NCBI GenBank assembly: GCA_002420235.1
Contig: DIHQ01000067.1
Span: 1 to 5,398, forward strand
DNA: 5,398 nt
Source of the DNA: Flavobacteriales bacterium UBA5692
GTDB lineage: Bacteria > Bacteroidota > Bacteroidia > Flavobacteriales_D > Sanyastnellaceae
Direction of reading: 5' to 3'
The translations under genes and the position numbers were made by a program. The notes below the pieces were generated by a model, which was given only the letters and a program-made list of their open reading frames with translations, did no database searches and was not told the origin of the DNA. Positions 1-5,398 of the stretch are shown in pieces. Numbering within the stretch: the stretch's first letter is position 1; every line of letters begins with the position of its first letter.

Positions 1-400
1 TCGGAGCAAAGGCGCGGTCAGCCTCATCGTCTTCAGCCTGCAGGTCATTCCAATATTCTGACAAGTTACCAGTGATGTCGTATTCGAGGTATTCATCGAG
101 TGTCAAAAACGTCGATGGTCGGTACAGTAACGTGTCACCAATTCGCTGTTGAATGCTGTAGAGGCCGGTTATTTCATCGAAAATGATGTCATACGAGAAG
201 TTCTCAGGCCAAGCAAAGTCAAAGCCATCCGGGCTTTCTGTAGGGTTGAATTGGTCCTCTCCACCGAAAGGAAAAGGTAATACGATTGAAAGTGAGTCAT
301 TGGTCGTTTCTTCCGCACTTTGCGCACCAACCCCTGAAAACAAAGAAAGCCCCAATACAAGGGCAAAAATCTTCGTGAAACAGGGCGGACAGATTTCCAT
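1..400 (-). CDS. sprA: SprA, T9SS outer-membrane translocon (N-terminal part only, cut by window edge)
   Basis: This is the start of SprA (Sov in Porphyromonas), the very large outer-membrane barrel that forms the type IX secretion channel and is also needed for gliding in motile species. Only the first 133 codons are present; family members usually exceed 2000 residues. Residues 1-26 form a signal peptide, with K10, a hydrophobic core IFALVLGLSLF and a cleavage site GVGA/Q27. The mature N-terminus has the typical SprA opening: an LPFPF stretch near residues 42-46, a YD...TGLYSIQQRIGD segment around 70-87, then RPSTFLTLDEYLEYD and an EYW motif near 114-116. The ATG overlaps the ruvA stop by one base (TGATG), which suggests coupled translation. 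A GTG lies one codon upstream, so the start could shift by one residue. The signal peptide is odd in having a CPPC motif at residues 4-7 in its n-region. Identity rests on remembered family pattern plus the ruvA/maeB neighbourhood. Confidence 0.87.
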   Translation of the reverse strand, partial: MEICPPCFTKIFALVLGLSLFSGVGAQSAEETTNDSLSIVLPFPFGGEDQFNPTESPDGFDFAWPENFSYDIIFDEITGLYSIQQRIGDTLLYRPSTFLTLDEYLEYDITGNLSEYWNDLQAEDDEADRAFAP

Positions 401-996
401 CACAGCCGTTTCAACGCGTGTTTGATTAAGTCCTCAACCGCAGTCATCTCTTGCGTATCCTTCATTATTTGGCCCAGTACCTTTTCACATCGGCCCCGGT
501 CAAAACCAAGGGTCGTGAGGGCAACTAACGCCTCTTGCTGCAAATTATTGTGCCCGCTTTGTAAGCCGCCCGAAGAAGACACGGCCGACGAATCGATGGC
601 ACCCAATTTGTCTTGCAAATCAATGATGATTCGCTGGGCTGTTTTGGCTCCAATACCTTTGACGCTTTTCATGGCATTGACGTCACCAGATTGGATTGCT
701 TGGGATGTCTGGTCCACATTCATCGCACTCAAAATCATTCGTGCCGTACTGGCCCCGACTCCGCTTACCCCGAGCAGAAGCAAAAACATGCTGCGCTCCT
801 CAGGTTGACTAAACCCGTACAAGAGCTGAGCATCTTCCCGAACGACCAGGTGCGTGTGCAGCATAACGTTTTCATCTTTGCCTAATTGATTAAAAGTATT
901 CAGGGTAATGTGCACTTGGTACCCAACCCCGCTGCATTCGACAACGGCAAACGTAGGCGTCTTCTCTACGAGCCTTCCCCTCAAGTGATGAATCAT
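400..996 (-). CDS. ruvA: Holliday junction branch migration protein RuvA
   Basis: RuvA tetramers bind four-way Holliday junctions and load the RuvB helicase for branch migration in recombinational repair; it acts in the cytoplasm on DNA. The 198-residue length is normal for the family. The N-terminal OB fold (about 1-64) opens MIHHLRGRLVEK and includes GVGYQV at 23-28 and the acidic-pin region REDAQLLYGF, with E54 and D55. Two helix-hairpin-helix motifs follow: GVSGVGASTA at 76-85 and VKGIGAKTA at 112-120. A flexible Ser/Gly-rich linker (about 136-150) leads to the C-terminal three-helix RuvB-binding domain (about 151-198). The ATG overlaps the maeB stop as ATGA, and its own TGA overlaps the sprA start, so it is sandwiched in a tightly packed transcription unit. 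No ruvB or ruvC is in the window. No anomaly is visible. Confidence 0.97.
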   Translation of the reverse strand: MIHHLRGRLVEKTPTFAVVECSGVGYQVHITLNTFNQLGKDENVMLHTHLVVREDAQLLYGFSQPEERSMFLLLLGVSGVGASTARMILSAMNVDQTSQAIQSGDVNAMKSVKGIGAKTAQRIIIDLQDKLGAIDSSAVSSSGGLQSGHNNLQQEALVALTTLGFDRGRCEKVLGQIMKDTQEMTAVEDLIKHALKRL

Positions 997-3266
997 GGGT
1001 TGCTTTTAATTTGAGCGTCAACAACGGCCAACCGCACCATATCATGTATTTCACGGACGGAGGACCCCATTTGCAATACGTGAAAAGACTGCCGCATACC
1101 GAGGAGTACCGGGCCTTGAACCTCAACCCCTGCCATCTCTTGGAGGAGCTTGTATGCGATATTACCGGCAGCAAGGTTTGGGAAAATCAACGTATTCACC
1201 CGTTTGTTATGCAAGGTTGAGAAGGGAAAGGATTCCGAGAGCAACTGGTCATTCAAAGCGAAATTAGCTTGGATTTCGCCGTCGACAATCAAATCAGGAT
1301 GACGATCCTTCAGAATGACGGCTGCTTTAGCCATTTTCTCAGCATCTACCCCGCCAGCAGAACCGAAATTGGAATAACTCAATAAGGCAATGCGCGGGAC
1401 GATACGCAGGTTACGAACCGCTTGGGCCGTCAACGCTGTAATCGAGGCGATTTCCTCCGCAGTAGGATTGACATTTACTGTGGTATCCGCAAAGAACATT
1501 GGCCCGCGTTTCGTCTCGAGGATATACATACCGGCCACCTTATGTACCTCATCAGACTTCCCGATGACCTGCAGCGCAGGACGAATCACGCTAGGGTACG
1601 TCCTAGTCAGTCCACTTATTAATGCATCGGCAAGCCCTGTGCGAACCAACATGGCTCCGTAGTAATTACGCCGACGCATGAGGCGCTCTCCCTCCATGGC
1701 GGTCAATCCATGTCGCGCACGAATCTGAGACAACTCCTTTCCAAAGGCCTCTCTTCGCTCGCGTTCTTCATCTGAGTTGGGATTGATGACTTCGACTCCA
1801 TCCAACTCCAAACTGTGTTCTTCTATGAGCCCTTCAATTATTGAACGTTGCCCCATCAAAATAGGTTGAGCAATACCTTCCTCAAGCGCTTGCTCCGCAG
1901 CCTTTAAAACGCGGTAGTGATCAGCCTCTGCGAACACCACACGCTTTGGAGATTTTTTGGCTCGGTCGGCGATAGTACGAGCGAATCCGGTATCATAACC
2001 AATTCGATCGAGCAACGTTTTACGGTAGGCATCCCAATCTTTGATTTCGTGCTGAGCTACGCCCGATTCCATGGCCGCTTTTGCTACCGCGGGAGAAACG
2101 TATGTGATAAGGCGAGGATCCAGTGGTTTGGGAATGATCAGATCACGTCCAAACACGAAAGATTGATTACCGTATGCCTCAGACACCTCATCGGGTACGT
2201 TTTCTTTTGCCAAGTCAGCAATAGCTCGAACCGCCGCAAGCTTCATGGCGTCATTTATAGCAGTAGCACGAACGTCCAATGCACCGCGAAAAATGAATGG
2301 GAACCCCAAGACGTTATTAACTTGGTTAGGGTGGTCTGAGCGGCCTGTGGCCATTATGATATCGTCGCGAACTCCCATGGCCTCATCGTATCCAATCTCC
2401 GGTTCGGGATTGGCCAGGGCAAATACGATGGGGTTTTTCGCCATACCTGCGACCATCGTCGGCTCAACTAGTCCCCCTTTGCTCAACCCTAGGAATACAT
2501 CGGCGCCCTTCATTGCGGCTTCCAACGAATCATACCGGCGGTCGTTGGCATATCGTTGCTTCGTGGTATCGAGATCTTTCCGTCCATTATTGACATGACC
2601 CCTGCTATCGAATACATCCACCTGGATAGATGACATCCCCAACTGCTCATACAAATCCAGACAGCTCATGGCCGCTGCTCCAGCTCCACTCACTACGATG
2701 CGAATGTCTTGAATGAATTTTTCGGCCAATTCTAATGCATTCAGTAAAGCAGCGGCAGAAATAATGGCCGTTCCATGTTGGTCATCATGCATGACAGGTA
2801 TGTCCAACTCCGCCTTTAAACGGCGTTCAATTTCAAATGCCTCCGGAGCTTTGATGTCCTCTAAGTTGATGCCGCCAAACGTCGGGGCAATGGCTTTGAC
2901 CGTGCCGATGAAATGCTCAGGATCGCTCGCATCCACTTCGATGTCAAACACGTCGATATCCGCGAATACTTTAAAAAGCACTCCCTTTCCTTCCATGACC
3001 GGCTTGCTCGCCTCAGGACCAATGTCTCCGAGTCCAAGCACAGCAGTACCATTGGTGATTACCGCAACCAAATTGCCCTTTGCCGTGTAGTTGTAAGCGT
3101 CCTCCTTGTTTTCCGCGATGGCTTTGCATGGTTCTGCGACCCCGGGGCTGTACGCCAAAGCGAGATCCTTTTGCGAGCTGTAAGGTTTGGTAGGAAGTAC
3201 TTCAATCTTCCCTTTTCGACCTCTTCGGTGATATTCCAGAGCTTCGCGCTTGCTTGATGAGTTCAT
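993..3266 (-). CDS. maeB: NADP-dependent malic enzyme with phosphotransacetylase-like C-terminal domain
   Basis: This cytoplasmic enzyme decarboxylates malate to pyruvate and CO2 while reducing NADP+, supplying NADPH and linking the TCA cycle to pyruvate. The 757-residue length and two-part layout match the large MaeB type. In the malic enzyme half (1 to about 425), YSPGVAEPCKAI (39-50) holds the catalytic Tyr39, and EGKGVLFK supplies Lys94 in the first part of the EGKGVLFK motif. Metal-binding acids are in NLEDI (E136, D137) and HDDQHGT (D161, D162). The Rossmann nucleotide loop is SGAGAAA at 193-199, with LANPEPE at 284-290 and the NQVNNVLGFP signature at 314-323. From about 430 on is a phosphotransacetylase-like domain (FAEADH at 445-450, FADTTVN at 592-598, PNLAAGNIAYKLLQ near 696-709); in characterised MaeB proteins it has a regulatory role, sensing acetyl-CoA, instead of catalysing acetyl transfer. 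The cofactor preference is inferred from the family. The stop overlaps ruvA by four bases. The 47-base gap upstream shows no clear promoter. Confidence 0.96.
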   Translation of the reverse strand: MNSSSKREALEYHRRGRKGKIEVLPTKPYSSQKDLALAYSPGVAEPCKAIAENKEDAYNYTAKGNLVAVITNGTAVLGLGDIGPEASKPVMEGKGVLFKVFADIDVFDIEVDASDPEHFIGTVKAIAPTFGGINLEDIKAPEAFEIERRLKAELDIPVMHDDQHGTAIISAAALLNALELAEKFIQDIRIVVSGAGAAAMSCLDLYEQLGMSSIQVDVFDSRGHVNNGRKDLDTTKQRYANDRRYDSLEAAMKGADVFLGLSKGGLVEPTMVAGMAKNPIVFALANPEPEIGYDEAMGVRDDIIMATGRSDHPNQVNNVLGFPFIFRGALDVRATAINDAMKLAAVRAIADLAKENVPDEVSEAYGNQSFVFGRDLIIPKPLDPRLITYVSPAVAKAAMESGVAQHEIKDWDAYRKTLLDRIGYDTGFARTIADRAKKSPKRVVFAEADHYRVLKAAEQALEEGIAQPILMGQRSIIEGLIEEHSLELDGVEVINPNSDEERERREAFGKELSQIRARHGLTAMEGERLMRRRNYYGAMLVRTGLADALISGLTRTYPSVIRPALQVIGKSDEVHKVAGMYILETKRGPMFFADTTVNVNPTAEEIASITALTAQAVRNLRIVPRIALLSYSNFGSAGGVDAEKMAKAAVILKDRHPDLIVDGEIQANFALNDQLLSESFPFSTLHNKRVNTLIFPNLAAGNIAYKLLQEMAGVEVQGPVLLGMRQSFHVLQMGSSVREIHDMVRLAVVDAQIKSNP

Positions 3267-3313
3267 CCGTTACGGTTTTTGTTAGCGGCCGGAAAATTGA
3301 TGCCAGCGGTGGT
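3267..3313 (-). other. Short intergenic gap between the T9SS cargo gene and maeB
   Basis: This 47-base gap contains no convincing Bacteroidetes promoter (TTG at -33 and TAnnTTTG at -7) and no strong hairpin followed by a T-run that would act as an intrinsic terminator. The sequence just before the maeB ATG (AACGG) is not a Shine-Dalgarno match, as usual in this phylum. The simplest reading is read-through from the upstream gene into maeB, though a promoter inside the upstream coding region is possible. Confidence 0.4.
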
Positions 3314-4081
3314 TTACCGCACCAAAAACTGTTCTGTTACGCGCTCGCCTGTAGGAATCATGAGCGACAAAATGTAAACCCCCGATGCATAGGATGCAGC
3401 ATCTATGAAAACTACCCCTTGCTGTGATCGGAGGGTTTTTTGCTCTATTAACTGACCCCCTGCATTGTGGATGGTCAATTCAGCACGAGTGGACCCATTT
3501 AACTGATAAGGGAAAGACGAAAGGCCCGTCACCGGTTGGGGGAAGATTGGTGATGAATTAATGATTGATTCTCCTACGCTCAAAGCACAATTATCAGCGT
3601 CGAGGCAGTATAAAACCTGCTGACATGTGCCCGCCGGAATGTCCCCCACCGGGTGGAAACAATACTCAAAAGCAGTTACACCCGCTATTCCTGCGGGATA
3701 GTAATCCGCAATAAATGTGGTGTCGGTTTCATTCGGATGGAGTTCAACCAGATAGCCTGCCGTTGAGAATGAGCTAAACTGTCCATAGGGATAACACAAG
3801 GGCCCCCAGCAAAATCTATCGTATGCACCCGGCGCGCCTTCGTCGTACGGCAAGTTGAATGGGCTTACTAACTGGATTATATTCCGAGTGACCATCAGAT
3901 TCAAGGTGTCATCCGTCAGGTTGGCCACATCCCAATGCAGGGCAATTTCTTCGTTATTAGGATCATCGAGCGACCCTTCAAAGATCTCAATGGCATCGAC
4001 CAACGTAGGCTGTGCCAAAAAAACAACAGGGCTAATTACAGCGCAGAGTAGGATTGAAAATACTGGCGTTTTCATCTTCAT
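3314..4081 (-). CDS. Secreted protein with T9SS type A C-terminal sorting domain, function unknown
   Basis: A 255-residue predicted cargo of the type IX secretion system. The signal peptide is at the N-terminus (MKMKTPVFS, then a long hydrophobic core). The best cleavage site is FLA/Q24; a second possible site follows VDA at residue 30. Residues about 35-170 form a probably beta-rich domain that I cannot assign to a named family: LHWDVANLTDD (48-58), a cysteine pair in CWGPLC (91-96), and C141, C153, C159 and C165, giving six cysteines in the mature chain. Residues about 179-255 look like a type A sorting domain: IFPQP (a PNP-like opening), LTIHNAGGQLIEQ at 202-214, then SGVYILSL (233-240) and a basic ending EQFLVR. 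Such domains direct export through the T9SS and are removed by the PorU sortase. The gene lies 47 bases upstream of maeB on the same strand. A second in-frame ATG two codons in (4075) is an alternative start. Confidence 0.85.
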   Translation of the reverse strand: MKMKTPVFSILLCAVISPVVFLAQPTLVDAIEIFEGSLDDPNNEEIALHWDVANLTDDTLNLMVTRNIIQLVSPFNLPYDEGAPGAYDRFCWGPLCYPYGQFSSFSTAGYLVELHPNETDTTFIADYYPAGIAGVTAFEYCFHPVGDIPAGTCQQVLYCLDADNCALSVGESIINSSPIFPQPVTGLSSFPYQLNGSTRAELTIHNAGGQLIEQKTLRSQQGVVFIDAASYASGVYILSLMIPTGERVTEQFLVR

Positions 4082-4169
4082 GAGTGCGAAGATACCGAGA
4101 TTGGTGTGGAATTTGTAAGTGGAGGAGACAAGCTTTAACTAGTTTCCGTTTAATTTGTCTTCGCAAGAA
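4082..4169. promoter_or_regulatory. Divergent intergenic region between the T9SS cargo gene and the TlpA-like gene
   Basis: These 88 bases separate two outward-reading genes and must carry the promoters for both directions unless these lie in coding sequence. The minus-strand side has a good -7-like element (listed separately). On the plus strand no match is convincing: TTAATTTG at 4150-4157 fits five of the six fixed positions of TAnnTTTG but has no TTG at the right distance and would leave a leader of only a few bases. The region also holds an 8-base palindrome AACTAGTT (4137-4144) and a 6-base inverted pair AGACAA (4126-4131) / TTGTCT (4155-4160). Immediately before the plus-strand ATG is an A-rich stretch (CAAGAA), common for starts in this phylum. 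Confidence 0.5.
4087..4094 (-). promoter_or_regulatory. Candidate -7 element for the T9SS cargo gene
   Basis: Read on the minus strand this is TATCTTCG, matching the Bacteroidetes -7 consensus TAnnTTTG at five of six fixed positions. A TTA, one base off the -33 TTG, lies 21 bases upstream on that strand, within the usual spacing range. If used, transcription would begin almost at the annotated ATG (4081), giving a very short or absent leader, or favouring the second ATG at 4075. A chance match remains possible. Confidence 0.35.
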
Positions 4170-4685
4170 ATGAAACTCTGCCGCTCCATGTGCCGATTCC
4201 AAAATTTACTCCTACTCACCTGCATGCTCACATTGAGTGCAGGATTATCTGTTGCCCAATCTTTACCGTCGGTACAATTGAAAAATCTTGAGGGAGAAAC
4301 CATCTCGACCGGGAACTTGGTCGCAGAAGGACAACCCACGCTGATTTGCTTCTGGGCCACTTGGTGCAGTCCTTGCAAACGCGAACTCAATAACTACGCG
4401 GAGCTTTACGAGGACTGGCAAGATGAAACCGGAGTCAACATCGTAGCCGTGAGCATCGACGATCAGCGGAGCATACGGCGTGTGGCGCCTTACGTGAATG
4501 GAGTGCTCTGGGATTACGATGTATTACTTGATCCCAACAAAGACTTTGCTCGCGCCATGCAAGTGGTGAACGTACCGCACACCTTCTTGGTCAACGGCGA
4601 AGGTGAAATTGTTTGGCAACACAACAATTACGCTGACGGCGACGAAGAAGAAGTATACGAGGAACTCCTGAAACTCGTCGAATGA
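4170..4685 (+). CDS. Periplasmic TlpA-like thioredoxin-family protein
   Basis: A 171-residue thioredoxin-fold protein of the TlpA/ResA/AhpC-TSA type, expected to act in the periplasm as a thiol-disulfide reductase. The signal peptide covers residues 1-29 (MKLCR, then LLLLTCMLTLSAGL) with cleavage SVA/Q30. The mature protein begins with the TlpA-style strand LPSVQLKNLEGE (32-43). The active site is FWATWCSPCKREL (61-73), with the redox pair C66 and C69. AVSIDD follows at 93-98, and the cis-proline loop NVPHTFLVNGEGEIVW spans 134-149 with P136. An acidic C-terminal helix ends the protein. ATG 4170 was chosen over an upstream TTG (4155) because it places MK directly before the signal peptide; ATG 4188 is also possible. 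Its stop overlaps the next start as ATGA, so the two are probably coupled. The partner is unknown: it could serve the neighbouring outer-membrane protein, cysteine-containing secreted proteins or cytochrome maturation, and only the fold-level role is secure. Confidence 0.9.
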   Translation: MKLCRSMCRFQNLLLLTCMLTLSAGLSVAQSLPSVQLKNLEGETISTGNLVAEGQPTLICFWATWCSPCKRELNNYAELYEDWQDETGVNIVAVSIDDQRSIRRVAPYVNGVLWDYDVLLDPNKDFARAMQVVNVPHTFLVNGEGEIVWQHNNYADGDEEEVYEELLKLVE

Positions 4686-5398
4686 AGCGCATCGCCCTCC
4701 TATACATCATCGCACTTACGTCAAGCGGAACTGCCTGGGGCCAATTCGGCGAGTCCGAGACCGGGACGGTTACAGGCAATGTGCAAATGCTCTGGCAATC
4801 TTACGGTGAGGACCCTGCGATTGGGGCCATTGTGCCGCCAGAAAAAACCGGCTTCAACGCCTTCGGAAACCTCATCTACAACCAAGGTGGTTTTTCGGCG
4901 GGCCTGCGCTACGAATCTTACCTCCCAGCCGTCCTCGGGTTTCCCGGCCGATTTAAGGGAAGCGGTATTGGCTACCGATTTGCGAGGTATGCCGATACCA
5001 AGGGAATGGTTGACTTCACCGTCGGTAATTTTTACGAGCAATTCGGCAGTGGTATAATACTACGGGCCTACGAAGAGAGAGCGCTGGGAATCGACAATGC
5101 GCTGGATGGCATTCGGCTCATTTTGCGTCCGGTCGACGGTATCGAAGTCAAGGCGTTGTACGGCCGGCAACGCTTGGATTTTGACAGCCGCCTAATCAAT
5201 GGACCTGGCGCCGTACGCGCCCTAGACGGCACATTAGACCTGAACTACCTGCTCGCAGAGCAAGGTGGCACCGATTGGAAAACCAAGGTGACCTTGGGGG
5301 CAAGTTTCGTGAGCAAATTCCAATCCGGCGAAACAATCACCAAAGACTCCCTGCTGCTAACGCTACCGGAAAACGTGGGCGCATGGTCGTACCGGCTT
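4682..5398 (+). CDS. DUF6029-like outer-membrane protein (N-terminal part, cut by window edge)
   Basis: The frame is open for 239 codons from ATG 4682 to the window edge without a stop. Residues 1-20 are a signal peptide (MKRIALLYIIALTSSG) with probable cleavage TAWG/Q21. The mature part has the look of a Bacteroidetes outer-membrane beta-barrel: alternating polar and hydrophobic strands rich in Gly, Tyr and Phe. Distinctive segments are TGNVQMLWQSY (31-41), IGAIVPPEKTGFNAFGNLIY (47-66), GLRYESYLP (74-82), GSGIGYRFARY (93-103), and a striking GNFYEQFGSGIILRAYEERALG at 115-136, which I associate with the DUF6029 family. The function of that family is not known to me. There is no cysteine in these 239 residues, so this part is not itself a disulfide substrate of the thioredoxin encoded just upstream. 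The start overlaps the upstream stop by four bases. Assignment to the family is from memory of motifs and is moderately secure; the membrane-barrel reading is an inference. Confidence 0.8.
   Translation, partial: MKRIALLYIIALTSSGTAWGQFGESETGTVTGNVQMLWQSYGEDPAIGAIVPPEKTGFNAFGNLIYNQGGFSAGLRYESYLPAVLGFPGRFKGSGIGYRFARYADTKGMVDFTVGNFYEQFGSGIILRAYEERALGIDNALDGIRLILRPVDGIEVKALYGRQRLDFDSRLINGPGAVRALDGTLDLNYLLAEQGGTDWKTKVTLGASFVSKFQSGETITKDSLLLTLPENVGAWSYRL

Noticed and set aside
169..366. Minus-strand frame of 65 codons overlapping the start of sprA
   Set aside because: It is an alternative frame of the sprA coding region; the sprA frame has the signal peptide and family motifs.
422..808. Open frame of 128 codons on the plus strand across ruvA
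   Set aside because: It is antisense to a clearly identified ruvA and its translation shows no recognisable domain; it is a coding shadow.
1917..2339. Open frame of 140 codons on the plus strand within maeB, with other antisense frames nearby
   Set aside because: These frames lie opposite the malic enzyme reading frame and show no independent start context or domain.
3368..3376. TACATTTTG on the minus strand as a -7 element for maeB
   Set aside because: The gap between TA and TTTG is three bases instead of two, it lies inside the sorting-domain coding sequence, and it is about 100 bases from the maeB start.
4155..4169. TTG at 4155 as the start of the TlpA-like protein, adding five residues
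   Set aside because: The ATG at 4170 gives a normal MK-led signal peptide with an A-rich upstream stretch; the added residues (MSSQE) are acidic and weaken the n-region.
4212..4223. LLTC in the TlpA-like signal peptide as a lipoprotein box
   Set aside because: Thr at -1 is not acceptable for signal peptidase II, and the hydrophobic core continues past this Cys to a good SVA/Q signal peptidase I site.
1..5398. tRNA, rRNA, riboswitch, CRISPR, insertion sequence or attachment site
   Set aside because: Nearly all of the window is accounted for by six coding sequences with gaps of 47 and 88 bases; no direct repeats, terminal inverted repeats or tRNA-like folds were noticed.

Overview
The window reads as part of a Bacteroidota chromosome, most likely from the Flavobacteriia. 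The main evidence is the start of sprA (the outer-membrane translocon of the type IX secretion system, T9SS), a secreted protein with a T9SS C-terminal sorting domain, a protein resembling the DUF6029 family, no Shine-Dalgarno sequences before the starts, and signal peptides cleaved before Gln. Base composition looks moderate (about half G+C by eye), so it does not resemble a very AT-rich Flavobacterium. Identifications rest on recognised motifs and family resemblance; no database search was run.

The left three quarters (1-4081) is a run of four minus-strand genes. In transcription order they are a T9SS cargo protein of unknown function (3314-4081), NADP-type malic enzyme maeB with a phosphotransacetylase-like tail (993-3266), the Holliday-junction protein ruvA (400-996), and the N-terminal 133 codons of sprA (1-400, running off the left edge). 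maeB/ruvA overlap by 4 bases and ruvA/sprA by 1 base, so these three look translationally coupled. The cargo gene and maeB are separated by only 47 bases.

An 88-base divergent intergenic region (4082-4169) separates this run from two plus-strand genes. These are a periplasmic TlpA-like thioredoxin (4170-4685) and the first 239 codons of a DUF6029-like outer-membrane protein (4682-5398, running off the right edge). Their stop and start codons overlap as ATGA.

Four of the six genes encode exported proteins, and all four have a plausible signal-peptidase site directly followed by Gln. This fits the Bacteroidetes 'Q-rule' (N-terminal pyroglutamate after cleavage). The likely common theme is envelope biogenesis and secretion: a T9SS translocon, a T9SS cargo with six mature cysteines, a periplasmic redox protein and an outer-membrane protein, interleaved with housekeeping metabolism and DNA repair. 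No RNA gene, mobile element, CRISPR array or long repeat was seen. Most of the window is ordinary core genome; the least characterised parts are the TlpA/DUF6029-like pair and the N-terminal domain of the cargo protein.
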